A stretch of 64,000 nt of DNA from Pseudomonas sp. GM78 (GCF_000282475.1 NZ_AKJF01000063.1:1-64000); one strand, 5' to 3'. Positions 1 through 10,866 are shown, counted from the stretch's first letter. Numbers and translations are program-made. Notes: generated from the letters alone by a model not told the origin.

Positions 1-883
1 CCGCCAGTGGCAGGTAGCCGCCGGTCAGGGCCTTGGACAGGCAGAGGAAGTCCGGCCGGATGCCGGCCTGTTCACAGGCGAACATCGTTCCGGTGCGGCC
101 GAAGCCAACGGCGATTTCGTCGTGGATCAAGTGCACGCCATAGCGGTCGCAGGCTTCACGTAGCAGCTTGAGGTACACCGGGTGGTACATGCGCATGCCG
201 CCGGCGCCCTGGATCAGCGGCTCGACGATCACGGCGGCGACGGTGTCATGGTTCTCGGCCAGGGTCTGTTCCATGGCGGCGAACATGTTGCGCGAGTGTT
301 CTTCCCAGCTCATGCCCTCAGGGCGCAGGTAGCAATCGGGGCTCGGCACCTTGATCGTGTCGAGCAGCAGCGCCTTGTAGGTTTCGGTGAACAGCGGCAC
401 GTCGCCCACCGACATCGCCGCCATGGTTTCGCCGTGGTAGCTGTTGGTCAGGGTGACGAAGCGCTTCTTGTTCGGCAGGCCGCGGTTGAGCCAGTAGTGA
501 AAGCTCATTTTCAGCGCGACTTCGATGCAGGACGAACCGTTATCGGCGTAGAAGCACCGGGTCAGACCTTCGGGCGTCATCTTCACCAGGCGCTCGGACA
601 GCTCGATCACCGGCTGATGGCTGAAGCCGGCGAGGATCACGTGTTCCAGTTGATCGACCTGATCCTTGATGCGCTGGTTGATGCGCGGGTTGGCATGGCC
701 GAACACGTTCACCCACCAGGAGCTCACCGCGTCGAGGTAGCGTTTGCCTTCGAAATCTTCCAGCCACACGCCTTCACCGCGCTTGATCGGGATCAGCGGC
801 AGTTGTTCGTGATCTTTCATCTGGGTGCAGGGATGCCACAACACCGCGAGATCGCGCTGCATCCACTGATTGTTCAGGCCCAT
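1..883 (-). CDS. bioA: Adenosylmethionine-8-amino-7-oxononanoate aminotransferase, 3' end outside window
   Basis: PLP-dependent aminotransferase of biotin synthesis that uses SAM as amino donor to make 7,8-diaminopelargonate from KAPA; cytoplasmic. The visible 294 codons start [18 protein letters not shown] and contain HPCTQM, then [13 protein letters not shown] and [11 protein letters not shown], the usual N-terminal third of BioA and related class III aminotransferases. The ATG at 883 is preceded by GAGGAGA, a strong ribosome binding site. The catalytic lysine and the C-terminus lie beyond position 1. It is transcribed away from the flavin oxidoreductase at 1105, leaving a 221 bp divergent intergenic region that should hold both promoters. 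Family assignment is firm; another omega-aminotransferase is possible but less likely. Confidence 0.88.
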   Translation of the reverse strand, partial: MGLNNQWMQRDLAVLWHPCTQMKDHEQLPLIPIKRGEGVWLEDFEGKRYLDAVSSWWVNVFGHANPRINQRIKDQVDQLEHVILAGFSHQPVIELSERLVKMTPEGLTRCFYADNGSSCIEVALKMSFHYWLNRGLPNKKRFVTLTNSYHGETMAAMSVGDVPLFTETYKALLLDTIKVPSPDCYLRPEGMSWEEHSRNMFAAMEQTLAENHDTVAAVIVEPLIQGAGGMRMYHPVYLKLLREACDRYGVHLIHDEIAVGFGRTGTMFACEQAGIRPDFLCLSKALTGGYLPLA

Positions 884-1104
884 GTTCAGTCTCCTCGAGG
901 CGGTCCGTGACACGCGCGGACATACAATCGCGCAAGCCTATGCAAAGCGTGCCTCGGGAACAACCCATTGTGTCGATTGAGCTACTTTGTATAGGGCGGT
1001 AGACGTTGCTGGCGGGCGTCTGACGGCTGACGTATCCTTCGCGGTTCTTGGGCCGCCTGGCTCGTAAAACCGCTATTTTTTCCTGAATTTCCGGAGTTCG
1101 CTGA

Positions 1105-2841
1105 ATGTCTGTCGGTTGGCTGCGCGCCTGTGCGCTGGTGATGTTGGGGCTGTTCAGCGTGTCTGCGCTGGCCAAGGATAAAACCGCGATCGTGATCGGC
1201 GGCGGGGTCTCGGGCCTCACGGCTGCTTATGAGCTGCAGAACAAAGGCTGGCAGGTCACGCTGCTGGAAGCCAAGCCGAGCCTGGGTGGCCGCTCCGGCA
1301 TGGCCACCAGCGAGTGGATCGGCAACGACAAGACCCAGCCAGTCCTGAACAAGTACGTCTCGACGTTCAAGCTGAGCACCACGCCAGCGCCGGAATTCGT
1401 GCGCACACCCAGCTACCTGATCGATGGCGTGTATTACACCGCGGCCGATCTGGCCACCAAGGATCCAACCACTGCCGAAGCGCTCAAGCGCTACGAAAAG
1501 ACTGTGGATGACCTGGCGCGCTCGATCGAAGACCCGCTGAACCCGGCAGCCAACAACACGCTGCACGCCCTGGACCAGATCAACGTGTCCAACTGGCTTG
1601 ATCGCCTGAGCCTGCCGCCGACTGCCCGTCAGCTGGTGAACCAGCAGATTCGTACCCGTTACGACGAACCTTCGCGCATCTCGCTGCTGTACTTCGCCCA
1701 GCAGAGCCGCGTTTATCGTGGCGTTTCCGACCGTGACCTGCGCGCTTCGCGCCTGGTCGGTGGCAGCCCAGTGCTGGCCCAGGCCTTCGTCAAGCAACTG
1801 AAAACCATCAAGACCAGCTCCCCGGTCTCGTCCATCAGCCAGGACAAGGACGGCGTCACCGTCAAGGTCGGCAGCGTTGGTTATCAGGCTGACTACGTCG
1901 TACTGGCCGTGCCTCTGCGTGCACTGAACAAGATCCAGATGACCCCGGCACTGGACGCCCAGCACCTGGCGGCGATCAAGGGCACCAACTACGGCTGGCG
2001 CGACCAGATCATGCTGAAGTTCAAGACGCCAGTGTGGGAAAGCAAGGCGCGCATGTCCGGCGAGATCTACAGCAACACCGGCCTGGGCATGTTGTGGGTC
2101 GAGCCTGCGCTGAAGGGCGGCGCCAACGTGGTGATCAACCTGTCCGGCGATAACGCACGCGTAATGCAGGCGTTCGGCGACAAGCAAATGGCCGATCAGG
2201 TGTTGATTCGCCTGCACGCGTTTTATCCACAGGCGCGTGGTTCGTTTACCGGTTATGAAATCCGTCGGTACAGTACCGACCCTTCGATGGGCGGCGCTTA
2301 CCTGGCGTTCGGTCCAGGTCAGATCAGCAAGTTCTGGCGCCTGTGGGAACGTCCGGTTCAACGCGTAGCCTTTGCTGGCGAGCACACCGACGCCCTGTAC
2401 CCGGGCACCCTGGAAGGCGCGTTGCGCACCGGTCAGCGTGCGGCAGGTCAAGTTGAAGACCTGGCGGCTGGCAAGTCGTTTGACCCGGCGAAGGCCGCTC
2501 CAGTAGCCGCGGCAGCTGCAGCCGGCGCGGTGGCGGCGAAGAAGGGCAACTTCTTCAGCAATCTGTTCGGCGGCTCGGATGACGAGAAGAAACCGGAACC
2601 GGTCAAGGCACCAGAACCTGTCGCACCGGCGCCTGCACCAGCGCCAACGCCGGCACCAGCAGCTGCACCGGTCGAGGCAGCGAAGCCTGCTGCACCGGTG
2701 AAGGCTGAGCCGGCCAAGAAAGCGCCAGCCAAAGCCCCGGCGAAGAAACCGGCAGCCAAGACCGAGGCAAAAAAAGCCCCGGCGAAAAAGGCTGAACCGG
2801 CGAAGAAGCCAGCGGCGGCCACTGTTACCAAGGCCCAGTAA
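1105..2841 (+). CDS. Exported FAD-dependent amine oxidase-like oxidoreductase with Lys/Ala/Pro-rich tail
   Basis: A 578-residue flavoprotein. Residues 1-23 form a Sec-type signal peptide ending in SALA, followed by the dinucleotide-binding motif GGGVSG (about 32-37) and LLEAKPSLGGRSG, the classic start of the flavin-containing amine oxidase family. The C-terminal FAD motif is seen in AGEHTDALYPGTLEGAL near residue 430. From about residue 455 on, the protein becomes a low-complexity extension rich in alanine, proline and lysine (repeats of APAPAP, then PAKKA/PAKKP), resembling bacterial histone H1-like tails. The substrate is unknown. A rho-independent terminator follows the stop codon directly. 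A monoamine oxidase-type reaction in the periplasm is inferred only from the family and the signal peptide. Confidence 0.8.
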   Translation: MSVGWLRACALVMLGLFSVSALAKDKTAIVIGGGVSGLTAAYELQNKGWQVTLLEAKPSLGGRSGMATSEWIGNDKTQPVLNKYVSTFKLSTTPAPEFVRTPSYLIDGVYYTAADLATKDPTTAEALKRYEKTVDDLARSIEDPLNPAANNTLHALDQINVSNWLDRLSLPPTARQLVNQQIRTRYDEPSRISLLYFAQQSRVYRGVSDRDLRASRLVGGSPVLAQAFVKQLKTIKTSSPVSSISQDKDGVTVKVGSVGYQADYVVLAVPLRALNKIQMTPALDAQHLAAIKGTNYGWRDQIMLKFKTPVWESKARMSGEIYSNTGLGMLWVEPALKGGANVVINLSGDNARVMQAFGDKQMADQVLIRLHAFYPQARGSFTGYEIRRYSTDPSMGGAYLAFGPGQISKFWRLWERPVQRVAFAGEHTDALYPGTLEGALRTGQRAAGQVEDLAAGKSFDPAKAAPVAAAAAAGAVAAKKGNFFSNLFGGSDDEKKPEPVKAPEPVAPAPAPAPTPAPAAAPVEAAKPAAPVKAEPAKKAPAKAPAKKPAAKTEAKKAPAKKAEPAKKPAAATVTKAQ

Positions 2842-2852
2842 CGTTCAGGTGT

Positions 2853-2886
2853 AAAAAAAGCGCGGCCCCAGGGTCGCGCTTTTTTA
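2853..2886 (+). terminator. Rho-independent terminator after the flavin oxidoreductase
   Basis: An A-run leads into a GC-rich stem (GCGCGGCC with GGTCGCGC, one G-U pair) followed by six T residues, starting 12 bases after the stop codon at 2841. Confidence 0.85.
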
Positions 2887-3104
2887 TGTCCGGAAAAAAA
2901 CCGGGAGCGAAATCGAATAAATCTTTTGATACAGGTGTTCTCTGCTTTGTATTCACTTTTTCTCACAATTTCGACTTTAATCTTTCCTTAACCCGCGTGA
3001 TTTAGGCTTTCGATCGCATTTCTCGATATTTCAAAGCGAAATTTTCGGCTTTAATTCGATGGATAAATCGATAGTCTTGGGCCAGCACATACAGGATCTA
3101 GGCA

Positions 3105-3656
3105 ATGCAGCTACGAAACTCTACTTCCCGTTACGGCTGGGTCAGCATTTTCATTCACTGGAGTGTGGCGCTGGCGGTCTTCGGTCTGTTCGCGTTGGGG
3201 CTGTGGATGGTCGGGCTCGACTACTACAGCACCTGGCGCAAAGACGCGCCGGACCTGCACAAGAGCATCGGCCTGGTGTTGCTGGGTGTGATGGTGCTGC
3301 GGGTGTTGTGGCGTTTCATCAGTCCGCCGCCACCGACCCTGTCCAGCTACAGCCGTCTGACGCGCCTGGGCGCCCATTTCGGCCATGGCTTTCTGTATCT
3401 CAGTCTGTTCGCTGTGATGATTGCCGGTTACCTGATTTCCACCGCAGAAGGTGTCGGTATCCCGGTGTTCGGCTTGTTTGAAGTGCCTGCGCTGGTGTCC
3501 GGACTACCGGACCAGGCAGATACCGCCGGTGTGATTCACCTCTGGCTGGCGTGGGTGCTGGTAATTTTTTCCGGCCTCCATGCGTTGGCAGCATTGAAGC
3601 ACCACTTTATCGACCGTGATGTGACCCTCAAGCGAATGCTGGGTCGCAAAGCCTGA
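3105..3656 (+). CDS. Cytochrome b561 family membrane protein
   Basis: A 183-residue four-helix membrane cytochrome b561. It is predicted to bind b-type haem and move electrons between the quinone pool and periplasmic partners. Four hydrophobic segments are visible, and candidate haem-ligand histidines fall in FIHWS, DLHKSIG, VIHLW and GLHAL. The ATG at 3105 follows AGGATCTAGG. The stop lies only 32 bp before the YceI gene, so the two are very likely co-transcribed, a pairing seen widely in Proteobacteria (yceJ-yceI). The 220 bp before it are AT-rich and probably contain the promoter. The family is clear; the electron partner is not. Confidence 0.9.
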   Translation: MQLRNSTSRYGWVSIFIHWSVALAVFGLFALGLWMVGLDYYSTWRKDAPDLHKSIGLVLLGVMVLRVLWRFISPPPPTLSSYSRLTRLGAHFGHGFLYLSLFAVMIAGYLISTAEGVGIPVFGLFEVPALVSGLPDQADTAGVIHLWLAWVLVIFSGLHALAALKHHFIDRDVTLKRMLGRKA

Positions 3657-3688
3657 AGTTCAACCTCGACTCCAAAGGAAAACAAAGC

Positions 3689-4276
3689 ATGTTGAAAAAG
3701 ACTCTGGCCGCTCTGGCAATCAGTTCCGCCCTGTTGTCCGCCGGTAGCGTCATGGCCGCTGACTACGTGGTCGACAAGGAAGGCCAGCACGCCTTCGTTG
3801 ACTTCAAGATCAGCCACCTGGGCTACAGCTTCATCACCGGTACTTTCAAGGACATCGACGGCAAGTTCAGCTTTGACGCTGCCAAGCCTGAAGACAGCAA
3901 GATCGAGTTCAACGTGAATACTGCCAGCGTGTTCACCAACAACGCCGAGCGCGACAAGCACATCTCCAGCAAAGACTTCCTGAACGGCAGCAAAGCCACG
4001 TTTGTTTCCACCAGCGTCAAACCTACCGGCAAAAACGCTGCTGGCAAGGACACTGCTGACGTGGCTGGCGACCTGACTATCCTCGGTGTGACCAAGCCAA
4101 TCGTGGTCAAAGCCACTTTCCTTGGTGAAGGCAAGGATCCATGGGGCGGCTACCGTGCAGGCTTCGAGGGTACCTTCAGCCTCAAGCGTTCCGATTTCGG
4201 CAAGCAGAAAGACCTGGGTCCATCGTCCGATGCAGTTGAAATGTACGTGACGTTTGAAGGTGTCAAAGCGAAGTAA
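3689..4276 (+). CDS. YceI family periplasmic protein
   Basis: 195 residues. A signal peptide ends at about residue 23 (SVMAAD), followed by the YceI lipocalin-like beta-barrel: [20 protein letters not shown], a [13 protein letters not shown] stretch and the final [11 protein letters not shown]. Members bind isoprenoid or amphiphilic ligands in the periplasm. It lies 32 bp after the cytochrome b561 gene and ends at a strong terminator, so these two genes form a unit. The Pseudomonas aeruginosa homologue in this position has been described as the secreted protein PasP; whether that activity applies here cannot be judged from sequence. Confidence 0.9.
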   Translation: MLKKTLAALAISSALLSAGSVMAADYVVDKEGQHAFVDFKISHLGYSFITGTFKDIDGKFSFDAAKPEDSKIEFNVNTASVFTNNAERDKHISSKDFLNGSKATFVSTSVKPTGKNAAGKDTADVAGDLTILGVTKPIVVKATFLGEGKDPWGGYRAGFEGTFSLKRSDFGKQKDLGPSSDAVEMYVTFEGVKAK

Positions 4277-4290
4277 CTTTCGCTGCTGAC

Positions 4291-4328
4291 AAAAACGCCC
4301 GCTGCTCTCCCGAGCGCGGGCGTTTTTT
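4291..4328 (+). terminator. Terminator after the YceI gene
   Basis: A stem with arms ACGCCCGC and GCGGGCGT, preceded by A residues and followed by TTTTTT, 15 bases after the YceI stop codon. Confidence 0.9.
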
Positions 4329-4348
4329 ATTGCCGCACGCAACCCCCT

Positions 4349-4450
4349 TGTAGGAGCGAGCATGCTCGCGAAAAACCTATAGGCGCCGCTGGGCATCTGG
4401 TTTAACGCGTTATCGTTCACGTCCATCGCGAGCAGGCTCGCACCTACAGG
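4349..4450. repeat. REP pair (BIME), GCGAGC stem type
   Basis: Two copies of the roughly 22 bp palindromic unit in opposite orientation (TAGGAGCGAGC-AT-GCTCGCGA and its complement) about 60 bp apart, lying between two convergent genes. Confidence 0.85.
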
Positions 4451-4463
4451 TTTTGTATCGCTC

Positions 4464-4503
4464 AAAAAAATGCCCCGGACCTTTCGGTACGGGGCATTTT
4501 TTA
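4464..4503 (-). terminator. Terminator of rhlE
   Basis: The stem TGCCCCG-TACC-like arm pairs with its complement across a short CTTTC loop, with A-runs on one side and T-runs on the other, so it can work in both directions. It lies just past the rhlE stop codon on the minus strand. Confidence 0.85.
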
Positions 4504-4516
4504 TTGCAGCGATAAC

Positions 4517-6391
4517 TCAGCGATTGCGGGTCAGCAATGCCGGTTTTTCGCCACGAGGACGGCTTGGCAGTTGATCCAGCTGCTCAGGTGTCGGGAAGCG
4601 ATCGGCTTTCGACTCCTTGTGCATGATCTTCGGCGCGGGGCCACGTGGGTTCTGCACGGCCGGTTCCGAACGCGATTGCTCGTCACGGGCCGGGCGGCGG
4701 TTGCGCGAGTCTTCGCGACGGGCCTGGCCATCACGTGGTGCGCCGCTGCGTGGACCGCTGCGCTTGGCTGGCGGGGTGCCGGTGCTGGCGCCATCGCTGT
4801 TGCGCGGACCGCTCTGGCGACCACCCTGTGGCTTGCCGCCACGTGGTGCGCCTGCACCTGCAGCTGTGCCTTGTGCCGGAGCACCTGGGCGACGGCCGCG
4901 GCCCTGGGCCGGTTTCTGCTGTGGCACGTAGTCGACGCGGTTACCGAAGTTATCGATATCGTCGTCCAGGAACTCGTCAGGAGCACGATCAGCTGCGGCG
5001 CGCGGCGGCTGGCTTGGCTGACGCTGTTCGCGGGCCGGGGTGCCTTCGCGCGGCTTTTGCTGACGGGCTGGGCGCTCACCGCGCTCGCCTGCCGGTTTTT
5101 CCTTGCCCTTGTCCTTGCCTTTGTCCTTGCGACCGCCACCACCACCGCTGCCATTCGGACCGTCGCCGCGCGGGCCACGTGGATTGCGCGGGTTGCGCAT
5201 GTCCGGACGCTCGCGTGCCTCGGGTTTCTCGGCTTCCACGGCGCTGGCATCGAAGCCCATCAGGTCGCCGTCGGCGATTTTCTGCTTGGTCATGCGCTCG
5301 ATGCTTTTCAGCAGTTTTTCTTCGTCCGGGGCCACCAGCGAGATCGCTTCGCCCGAACGACCGGCACGGCCGGTACGGCCAATGCGGTGCACGTAGTCTT
5401 CATCGACGTTCGGCAGTTCGAAGTTGACCACGTGTGGCAACTGGTCGATGTCCAGGCCGCGGGCGGCGATGTCGGTGGCAACCAGGATGCGCACGGTACC
5501 GGCCTTGAAGTCGGCCAGGGCTTTGGTGCGAGCGTTCTGGCTCTTGTTGCCGTGGATCGCGACGGCGCTCAGGCCGTGTTTGTCCAGGTACTCGGCCAGG
5601 CGGTTGGCGCCGTGCTTGGTGCGGGTGAACACCAGCACCTGTTCCCAGGCGCCAGCGGTGATCAGGTGCGCCAGCAGTGCACGCTTGTGGCTGGCCGGCA
5701 GGCGGAATACGCGCTGTTCGATGCGCTCGACCGTGGTGTTCGGCGGCGTGACTTCGATGCGTTCCGGGTTGTGCAGCAGCTTGCCGGCGAGGTCGGTGAT
5801 GTCCTTGGAGAAGGTCGCCGAGAACAGCAGGTTCTGGCGCTTGGCCGGCAGACGGGCGAGGACTTTCTTCACGTCATGGACGAAGCCCATGTCGAGCATG
5901 CGGTCGGCTTCGTCCAGCACGAGGATTTCCACGTGGGACAGGTCGACGCTGCCTTGGCCGGCCAGGTCGAGCAGGCGGCCAGGGCAGGCCACCAGCACGT
6001 CTACGCCACGGGACATGGCCTGGACCTGAGGGTTCATGCCGACGCCGCCGAAGATGCAGGCGCTGACGAACTTCAGGTCACGGGCATAGACCTTGAAGCT
6101 TTCGTGCACTTGCGCCGCGAGTTCGCGAGTAGGGGTCAGGACCAGTACGCGCGGTTGGCGCGGGCCGTGACGCTGGGATTTGTCCGGGTGACCGTTGGGG
6201 AACAACCGCTCCAGGATCGGAAGGGCGAAACCGCCGGTTTTACCAGTACCTGTCTGTGCCGCGACCATCAGGTCGCGACCTTGCAACACGGCGGGAATGG
6301 CCCGCTGTTGCACCGGAGTAGGCTCGGTATAGCCCGCTGCCTCGATGGCGCGGACTAAAGCCTCGGAGAGACCGAGGGAAGCAAAGGACAT
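4517..6391 (-). CDS. rhlE: DEAD-box ATP-dependent RNA helicase RhlE
   Basis: 624 residues. The helicase core holds AQTGTGKT (Walker A, 45-52), PTRELA, DEAD in LDEADRML (about 159), SAT, and HRIGRTGR near 340. It unwinds or remodels RNA, with roles in ribosome assembly and RNA turnover. After about residue 380 comes a long basic disordered tail rich in Arg, Gly, Pro and Lys with a GGGGG run and RG repeats, much longer than in E. coli RhlE. Start ATG at 6391 after AGGATTACTC. It is a single-gene unit ending at its own terminator. A second DEAD-box gene (dbpA) lies at 37.9 kb. Confidence 0.93.
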   Translation of the reverse strand: MSFASLGLSEALVRAIEAAGYTEPTPVQQRAIPAVLQGRDLMVAAQTGTGKTGGFALPILERLFPNGHPDKSQRHGPRQPRVLVLTPTRELAAQVHESFKVYARDLKFVSACIFGGVGMNPQVQAMSRGVDVLVACPGRLLDLAGQGSVDLSHVEILVLDEADRMLDMGFVHDVKKVLARLPAKRQNLLFSATFSKDITDLAGKLLHNPERIEVTPPNTTVERIEQRVFRLPASHKRALLAHLITAGAWEQVLVFTRTKHGANRLAEYLDKHGLSAVAIHGNKSQNARTKALADFKAGTVRILVATDIAARGLDIDQLPHVVNFELPNVDEDYVHRIGRTGRAGRSGEAISLVAPDEEKLLKSIERMTKQKIADGDLMGFDASAVEAEKPEARERPDMRNPRNPRGPRGDGPNGSGGGGGRKDKGKDKGKEKPAGERGERPARQQKPREGTPAREQRQPSQPPRAAADRAPDEFLDDDIDNFGNRVDYVPQQKPAQGRGRRPGAPAQGTAAGAGAPRGGKPQGGRQSGPRNSDGASTGTPPAKRSGPRSGAPRDGQARREDSRNRRPARDEQSRSEPAVQNPRGPAPKIMHKESKADRFPTPEQLDQLPSRPRGEKPALLTRNR

Positions 6392-6616
6392 GAGTAATCC
6401 TGTTTTAAGTTAGGGCTTGGCCCAATGGGAGTCTTGCCTGGCGCGAATGGCGTTTATGAGGAACGCAATCCCGTCCGGTCCTGCTTCGGTCACGAAGGCT
6501 CGTCTGGAGCGCTCGCGCGGGCTGAAAAGCTGCGCTGTAGCGGGGTCGAGATGCCTTGAACGGTTCCGAGCGTCCGGGCGTGAGCCTGGCGGGAAGGCCG
6601 GAGTATAACAGAGCAA

Positions 6617-7432
6617 TCACTGCGCGCCGCTTTCCTGCTGCTCAACGGTTTTTTCCGTGTTGGCCGTGGTCCGTCCGGCGTTGGGGGTATCGGCCGGGGC
6701 GGCGCCATATCGCGCGCTGAGCTCGGCGTAGGCGGGTTCGCGCTTGAAACGTTTGAGTTCGGCGCCGAAGCGCTGCACCAGCAAGTCCATGCCGGCATTG
6801 CGTCGCACCGCCAGGAACTGGCTCTGCTGACTGATGACGACGGGATTTTCGGTGATCTGGTTGCGGATATTCAGTTCGTCGAGCAAGTGCTGGCCCACCC
6901 TGCGGTCGGTGATCAGCAAGTCGATCCGCCCGCGCACCAGTTTGCCGAAGTTCGCCTCATGGCTCGGCGCGGGTTCCCGGGTGAACAGGGTCGAGTTCCT
7001 GAAGTCCTGGCTGTACAGGTAGCCAGGAGAGATGCCGATGGTCAGGCCGCGCAGTTCGTCGAGGGTGCGAAACGGGTGGGGCCTGGCGTTGGCGTAGAAC
7101 ATCACGAACTGCACGTCCGACAGCGGTTCGCTGGGGTAGAGCAGGGTCGCATCGCGCTCATCGCTATGGAAGATGTCCAGCGCGCCATCGGCCTGACCGG
7201 TTTCAAGCATCGACAGACAGCGTTTCCATGGCAGGAACTGCCATTCCACTTCGATGCCCAAGCGCTTGAAGACGATGGCGGTGGTTTCGTAGTCCAGTCC
7301 CTGTGCCTTGCCGTTCTCCTCGTACACGTAAGGTGCCCAGGGTTCGGTGACAATGCGCAGCTTCTCGCCCCTAGCGGCAAAGCTAAGGCAAGTGAAAACA
7401 AGCAGGGCGACGAACTGCGTGATCAAAGGCAT
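6617..7432 (-). CDS. Orphan periplasmic substrate-binding protein, SBP family 3
   Basis: 271 residues from the ATG at 7432. A signal peptide (MPLITQFVALLVFTCLSFAARG) leads into EKLRIVTEPWAPYVYEENG, the start of the family 3 (polar amino acid type) solute-binding fold, with later motifs GADGA-like GQADGALDIF and RIDLLITDRRVG. An upstream TTG at 7531 would give a longer protein but would bury the signal peptide, so it was not chosen. No permease or ATPase gene lies beside it. Many such orphan proteins in Pseudomonas are uncharacterised, and some feed sensor proteins. The C-terminus (after about 240) is low-complexity Thr/Gln/Ala. Confidence 0.75.
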   Translation of the reverse strand: MPLITQFVALLVFTCLSFAARGEKLRIVTEPWAPYVYEENGKAQGLDYETTAIVFKRLGIEVEWQFLPWKRCLSMLETGQADGALDIFHSDERDATLLYPSEPLSDVQFVMFYANARPHPFRTLDELRGLTIGISPGYLYSQDFRNSTLFTREPAPSHEANFGKLVRGRIDLLITDRRVGQHLLDELNIRNQITENPVVISQQSQFLAVRRNAGMDLLVQRFGAELKRFKREPAYAELSARYGAAPADTPNAGRTTANTEKTVEQQESGAQ

Positions 7433-7530
7433 GGGCTTGAGATTACGACGAGAAACGCGAAAGAGCCAGAAACTGGCAGCAGATGCTCTAACTCCGTGGA
7501 TTGCCGCACAATAAAAGTGCGTTGAAAGCA

Positions 7531-7605
7531 AAAATCGCAGCCTGCGACAGCTCCTACGTTGGAATGTTTATTTCCTGTAGGAGCCGTCGCTGGCTGCGAT
7601 CTTTT
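7531..7605. repeat. Inverted pair of the GATCGCAGCC...CAGCTCCTAC repeat
   Basis: The unit AATCGCAGCC-TGCGACAGCTCCTAC is followed about 20 bp later by a diverged inverse copy ending GGCTGCGATCTTTT. It lies downstream of metF and upstream of the binding-protein gene. The same unit recurs at 15487, 32267 and 57565. Confidence 0.75.
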
Positions 7606-7618
7606 GATCTTGCTTTGT

Positions 7619-8464
7619 TTAACGCGGCAACTTCAGGTTGTTCCACACCGCCAGGCTCGCTTCAGCCTGGTTCAGTGTGTAGAAGTGCAGCCCTGGCGCG
7701 CCGCCCTGCAGCAGGCGTTCGCACATCTCGGTGATGACTTGCTCGCCGAAACGCTGAATGCTCTGGGTGTCGTCACCGTAGGCTTCCAGCTGCTTGCGGA
7801 TCCAGCGCGGGATTTCCGCACCGCAGGCATCGGAGAAGCGTGCCAGCTTGCTGTAGTTGGTGATCGGCATGATCCCCGGCACGATCGGGATGTTCACGCC
7901 CTTGGCCCGTACACGCTCGACGAAGTAGAAGTAGCTGTCGGCGTTGAAGAAGTACTGGGTGATCGCACTGTCGGCGCCAGCGTTGGCTTTGCGCACGAAG
8001 TTGTTGATATCGTCTTCGAAGTTGCGCGCCTGCGGATGCATTTCCGGGTAGGCGGCGACTTCGATGTGGAAATGGTCGCCAGTTTCTTCACGGATGAATT
8101 CAACCAGGTCGTTGGCGTGGCGCATTTCACCGCTGGCCATGCCCATGCCCGAAGGCAGGTCACCGCGCAAAGCGACGATGCGCTGGATGCCGGCGGCCTT
8201 GTACTGGCTCAGCAGGCCGCGCAGGTCGGCCTTGCTGTCGCCCACGCACGACAGGTGCGGTGCGGCCGGGACTTTGACTTCGCTTTCGAGCTGCAACACG
8301 GTGTTGAGCGTGCGATCGCGGGTCGAGCCACCCGCACCGTAGGTGCAGGAGAAAAAATCGGGGTTGTACGTGGCCAGCTGACGGGCAGTGGCGAGCAGCT
8401 TTTCATGCCCAGCGTCGGTCTTGGTAGGGAAGAACTCGAAGCTGTAGCGACGATCTTGGGACAT
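7619..8464 (-). CDS. metF: 5,10-methylenetetrahydrofolate reductase
   Basis: 281 residues, the normal length. It reduces methylenetetrahydrofolate to methyl-THF with FAD and NADH, supplying the methyl group for methionine. Motifs: YSFEFFPTKTDAG at the N-terminus, TYGAGGSTRDRT, ALRGDLP, and APGLHFYTLN near the end. It is the second gene of the ahcY-metF unit, 189 bp after ahcY. That gap carries an inverted repeat array. The Shine-Dalgarno GGAGG can pair with CCTCC directly before the ATG (8464-8478), which could limit translation. Expression should follow the SAH riboswitch upstream of ahcY. Confidence 0.95.
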   Translation of the reverse strand: MSQDRRYSFEFFPTKTDAGHEKLLATARQLATYNPDFFSCTYGAGGSTRDRTLNTVLQLESEVKVPAAPHLSCVGDSKADLRGLLSQYKAAGIQRIVALRGDLPSGMGMASGEMRHANDLVEFIREETGDHFHIEVAAYPEMHPQARNFEDDINNFVRKANAGADSAITQYFFNADSYFYFVERVRAKGVNIPIVPGIMPITNYSKLARFSDACGAEIPRWIRKQLEAYGDDTQSIQRFGEQVITEMCERLLQGGAPGLHFYTLNQAEASLAVWNNLKLPR

Positions 8465-8478
8465 GGAGGGGACCTCCA
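8464..8478 (-). promoter_or_regulatory. Hairpin covering the metF ribosome binding site
   Basis: On the metF strand the 6 bp arms TGGAGG and CCTCCA are separated by three bases. The first arm is the Shine-Dalgarno, and the second ends on the A of the start codon. The pairing is perfect; a regulatory role is inferred. Confidence 0.5.
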
Positions 8479-8650
8479 GCTACAAGCTACAAGCTACAAG
8501 CTGCAAGAGAAGCGGAGGTGCGCTTGTCTCTTGTGCCTGGAACCTGCTGCCTGAAACTGTTTTGGCAAATTGGGTCAAAGCGATCGGCTTCGCGCGGCAA
8601 GGTCGGCTTTTGGCACTTGCTTGCCGCTTGAAGCTTAAAGCTTGCAGCTG
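8477..8650. repeat. AAGCT-rich inverted repeat arms in the ahcY-metF gap
   Basis: The left arm 8477-8507 has three tandem 7 bp units (GCTACAA) followed by GCTGCAAG. The right arm 8626-8650 reads CTTGAAGCTT then AAAGCTTGCAGCTG, largely the reverse complement of the left. Together they can form a large hairpin inside the operon transcript. Confidence 0.65.
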
Positions 8651-8653
8651 CTC

Positions 8654-10267
<1,614 letters not shown>

Positions 10268-10387
10268 AGGGTTTCTGTCGGTCAATGTGCGAACGGTAAT
10301 GGTGGCCATAGAAGATGCCGAATAGAGCTCTGGCCCGGGGTCTGCCAAGATACCGTCCATCATTCGGCAAGACGCTCAGGAGTGCAT

Positions 10388-10792
10388 ATGAATTTCCACA
10401 CCCGCAAATGGGTCAAGCCCGAAGACCTGAACCCCAATGGAACGCTGTTCGGCGGTAGCCTGCTGCGCTGGCTCGACGAAGAAGCGGCGATCTACGCCAT
10501 CGTCCAGCTGGGCAACCAGCGCGTGGTCACCAAGTACATTTCCGAGATCAACTTCGTCAGCGCCTCGCGCCAGGGCGACATCATCGAGCTGGGTATCACC
10601 GCCACCGAGTTCGGTCGCACCTCGATCACCCTCAAGTGCGAAGTGCGTAACAAGATCACCCGCAAAAGCATCCTGACGGTGGAGAAGATCGTTTTCGTCA
10701 ACTTGGGTGAAGACGGCTTGCCTGCGCCCCACGGGCGCACCGAGATCAAGTACGTCAAGGACCAGTTCAAGGATGAGGGCGCCGTCGAATAA
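10388..10792 (+). CDS. Acyl-CoA thioesterase, hotdog fold (YciA-like)
   Basis: 134 residues from the ATG at 10388 (CAGGAG 7 bases upstream). An earlier in-frame start at 10253 lacks a ribosome binding site. The motif NPNGTLFGGSLLRWLDEEAA places the glycine-rich turn and catalytic Asp/Glu of the acyl-CoA hydrolase hotdog family near residues 15-35. SINEFVS-like ISEINFVSASRQGD and EKIVFVNL follow. It would hydrolyse acyl-CoA in the cytoplasm; chain-length preference is unknown. It is a single gene, divergent from ahcY. A partial inverted repeat (TGCCAAGATACC and ATTCGGCAAGA) lies just upstream. Confidence 0.85.
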   Translation: MNFHTRKWVKPEDLNPNGTLFGGSLLRWLDEEAAIYAIVQLGNQRVVTKYISEINFVSASRQGDIIELGITATEFGRTSITLKCEVRNKITRKSILTVEKIVFVNLGEDGLPAPHGRTEIKYVKDQFKDEGAVE

Positions 10793-10866
10793 TGTTCGGC
10801 GTGTAAGAACGTAAGCTGAACCGCAGGGGTCGTAATTAAATCGCACGCCAGCGGTTCAGGAGTTCC

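Noticed and set aside
982-2451. 489-codon minus-strand open frame opposite the flavin oxidoreductase gene
   Set aside because: It mirrors the codon structure of the real gene, lacks a ribosome binding site and has no recognisable domain; long antisense frames are common at this GC content.
8477-8507. Tandem GCTACAA units considered as a CRISPR-like array
   Set aside because: Units are 7 bp with no spacers; it is one arm of an inverted repeat.
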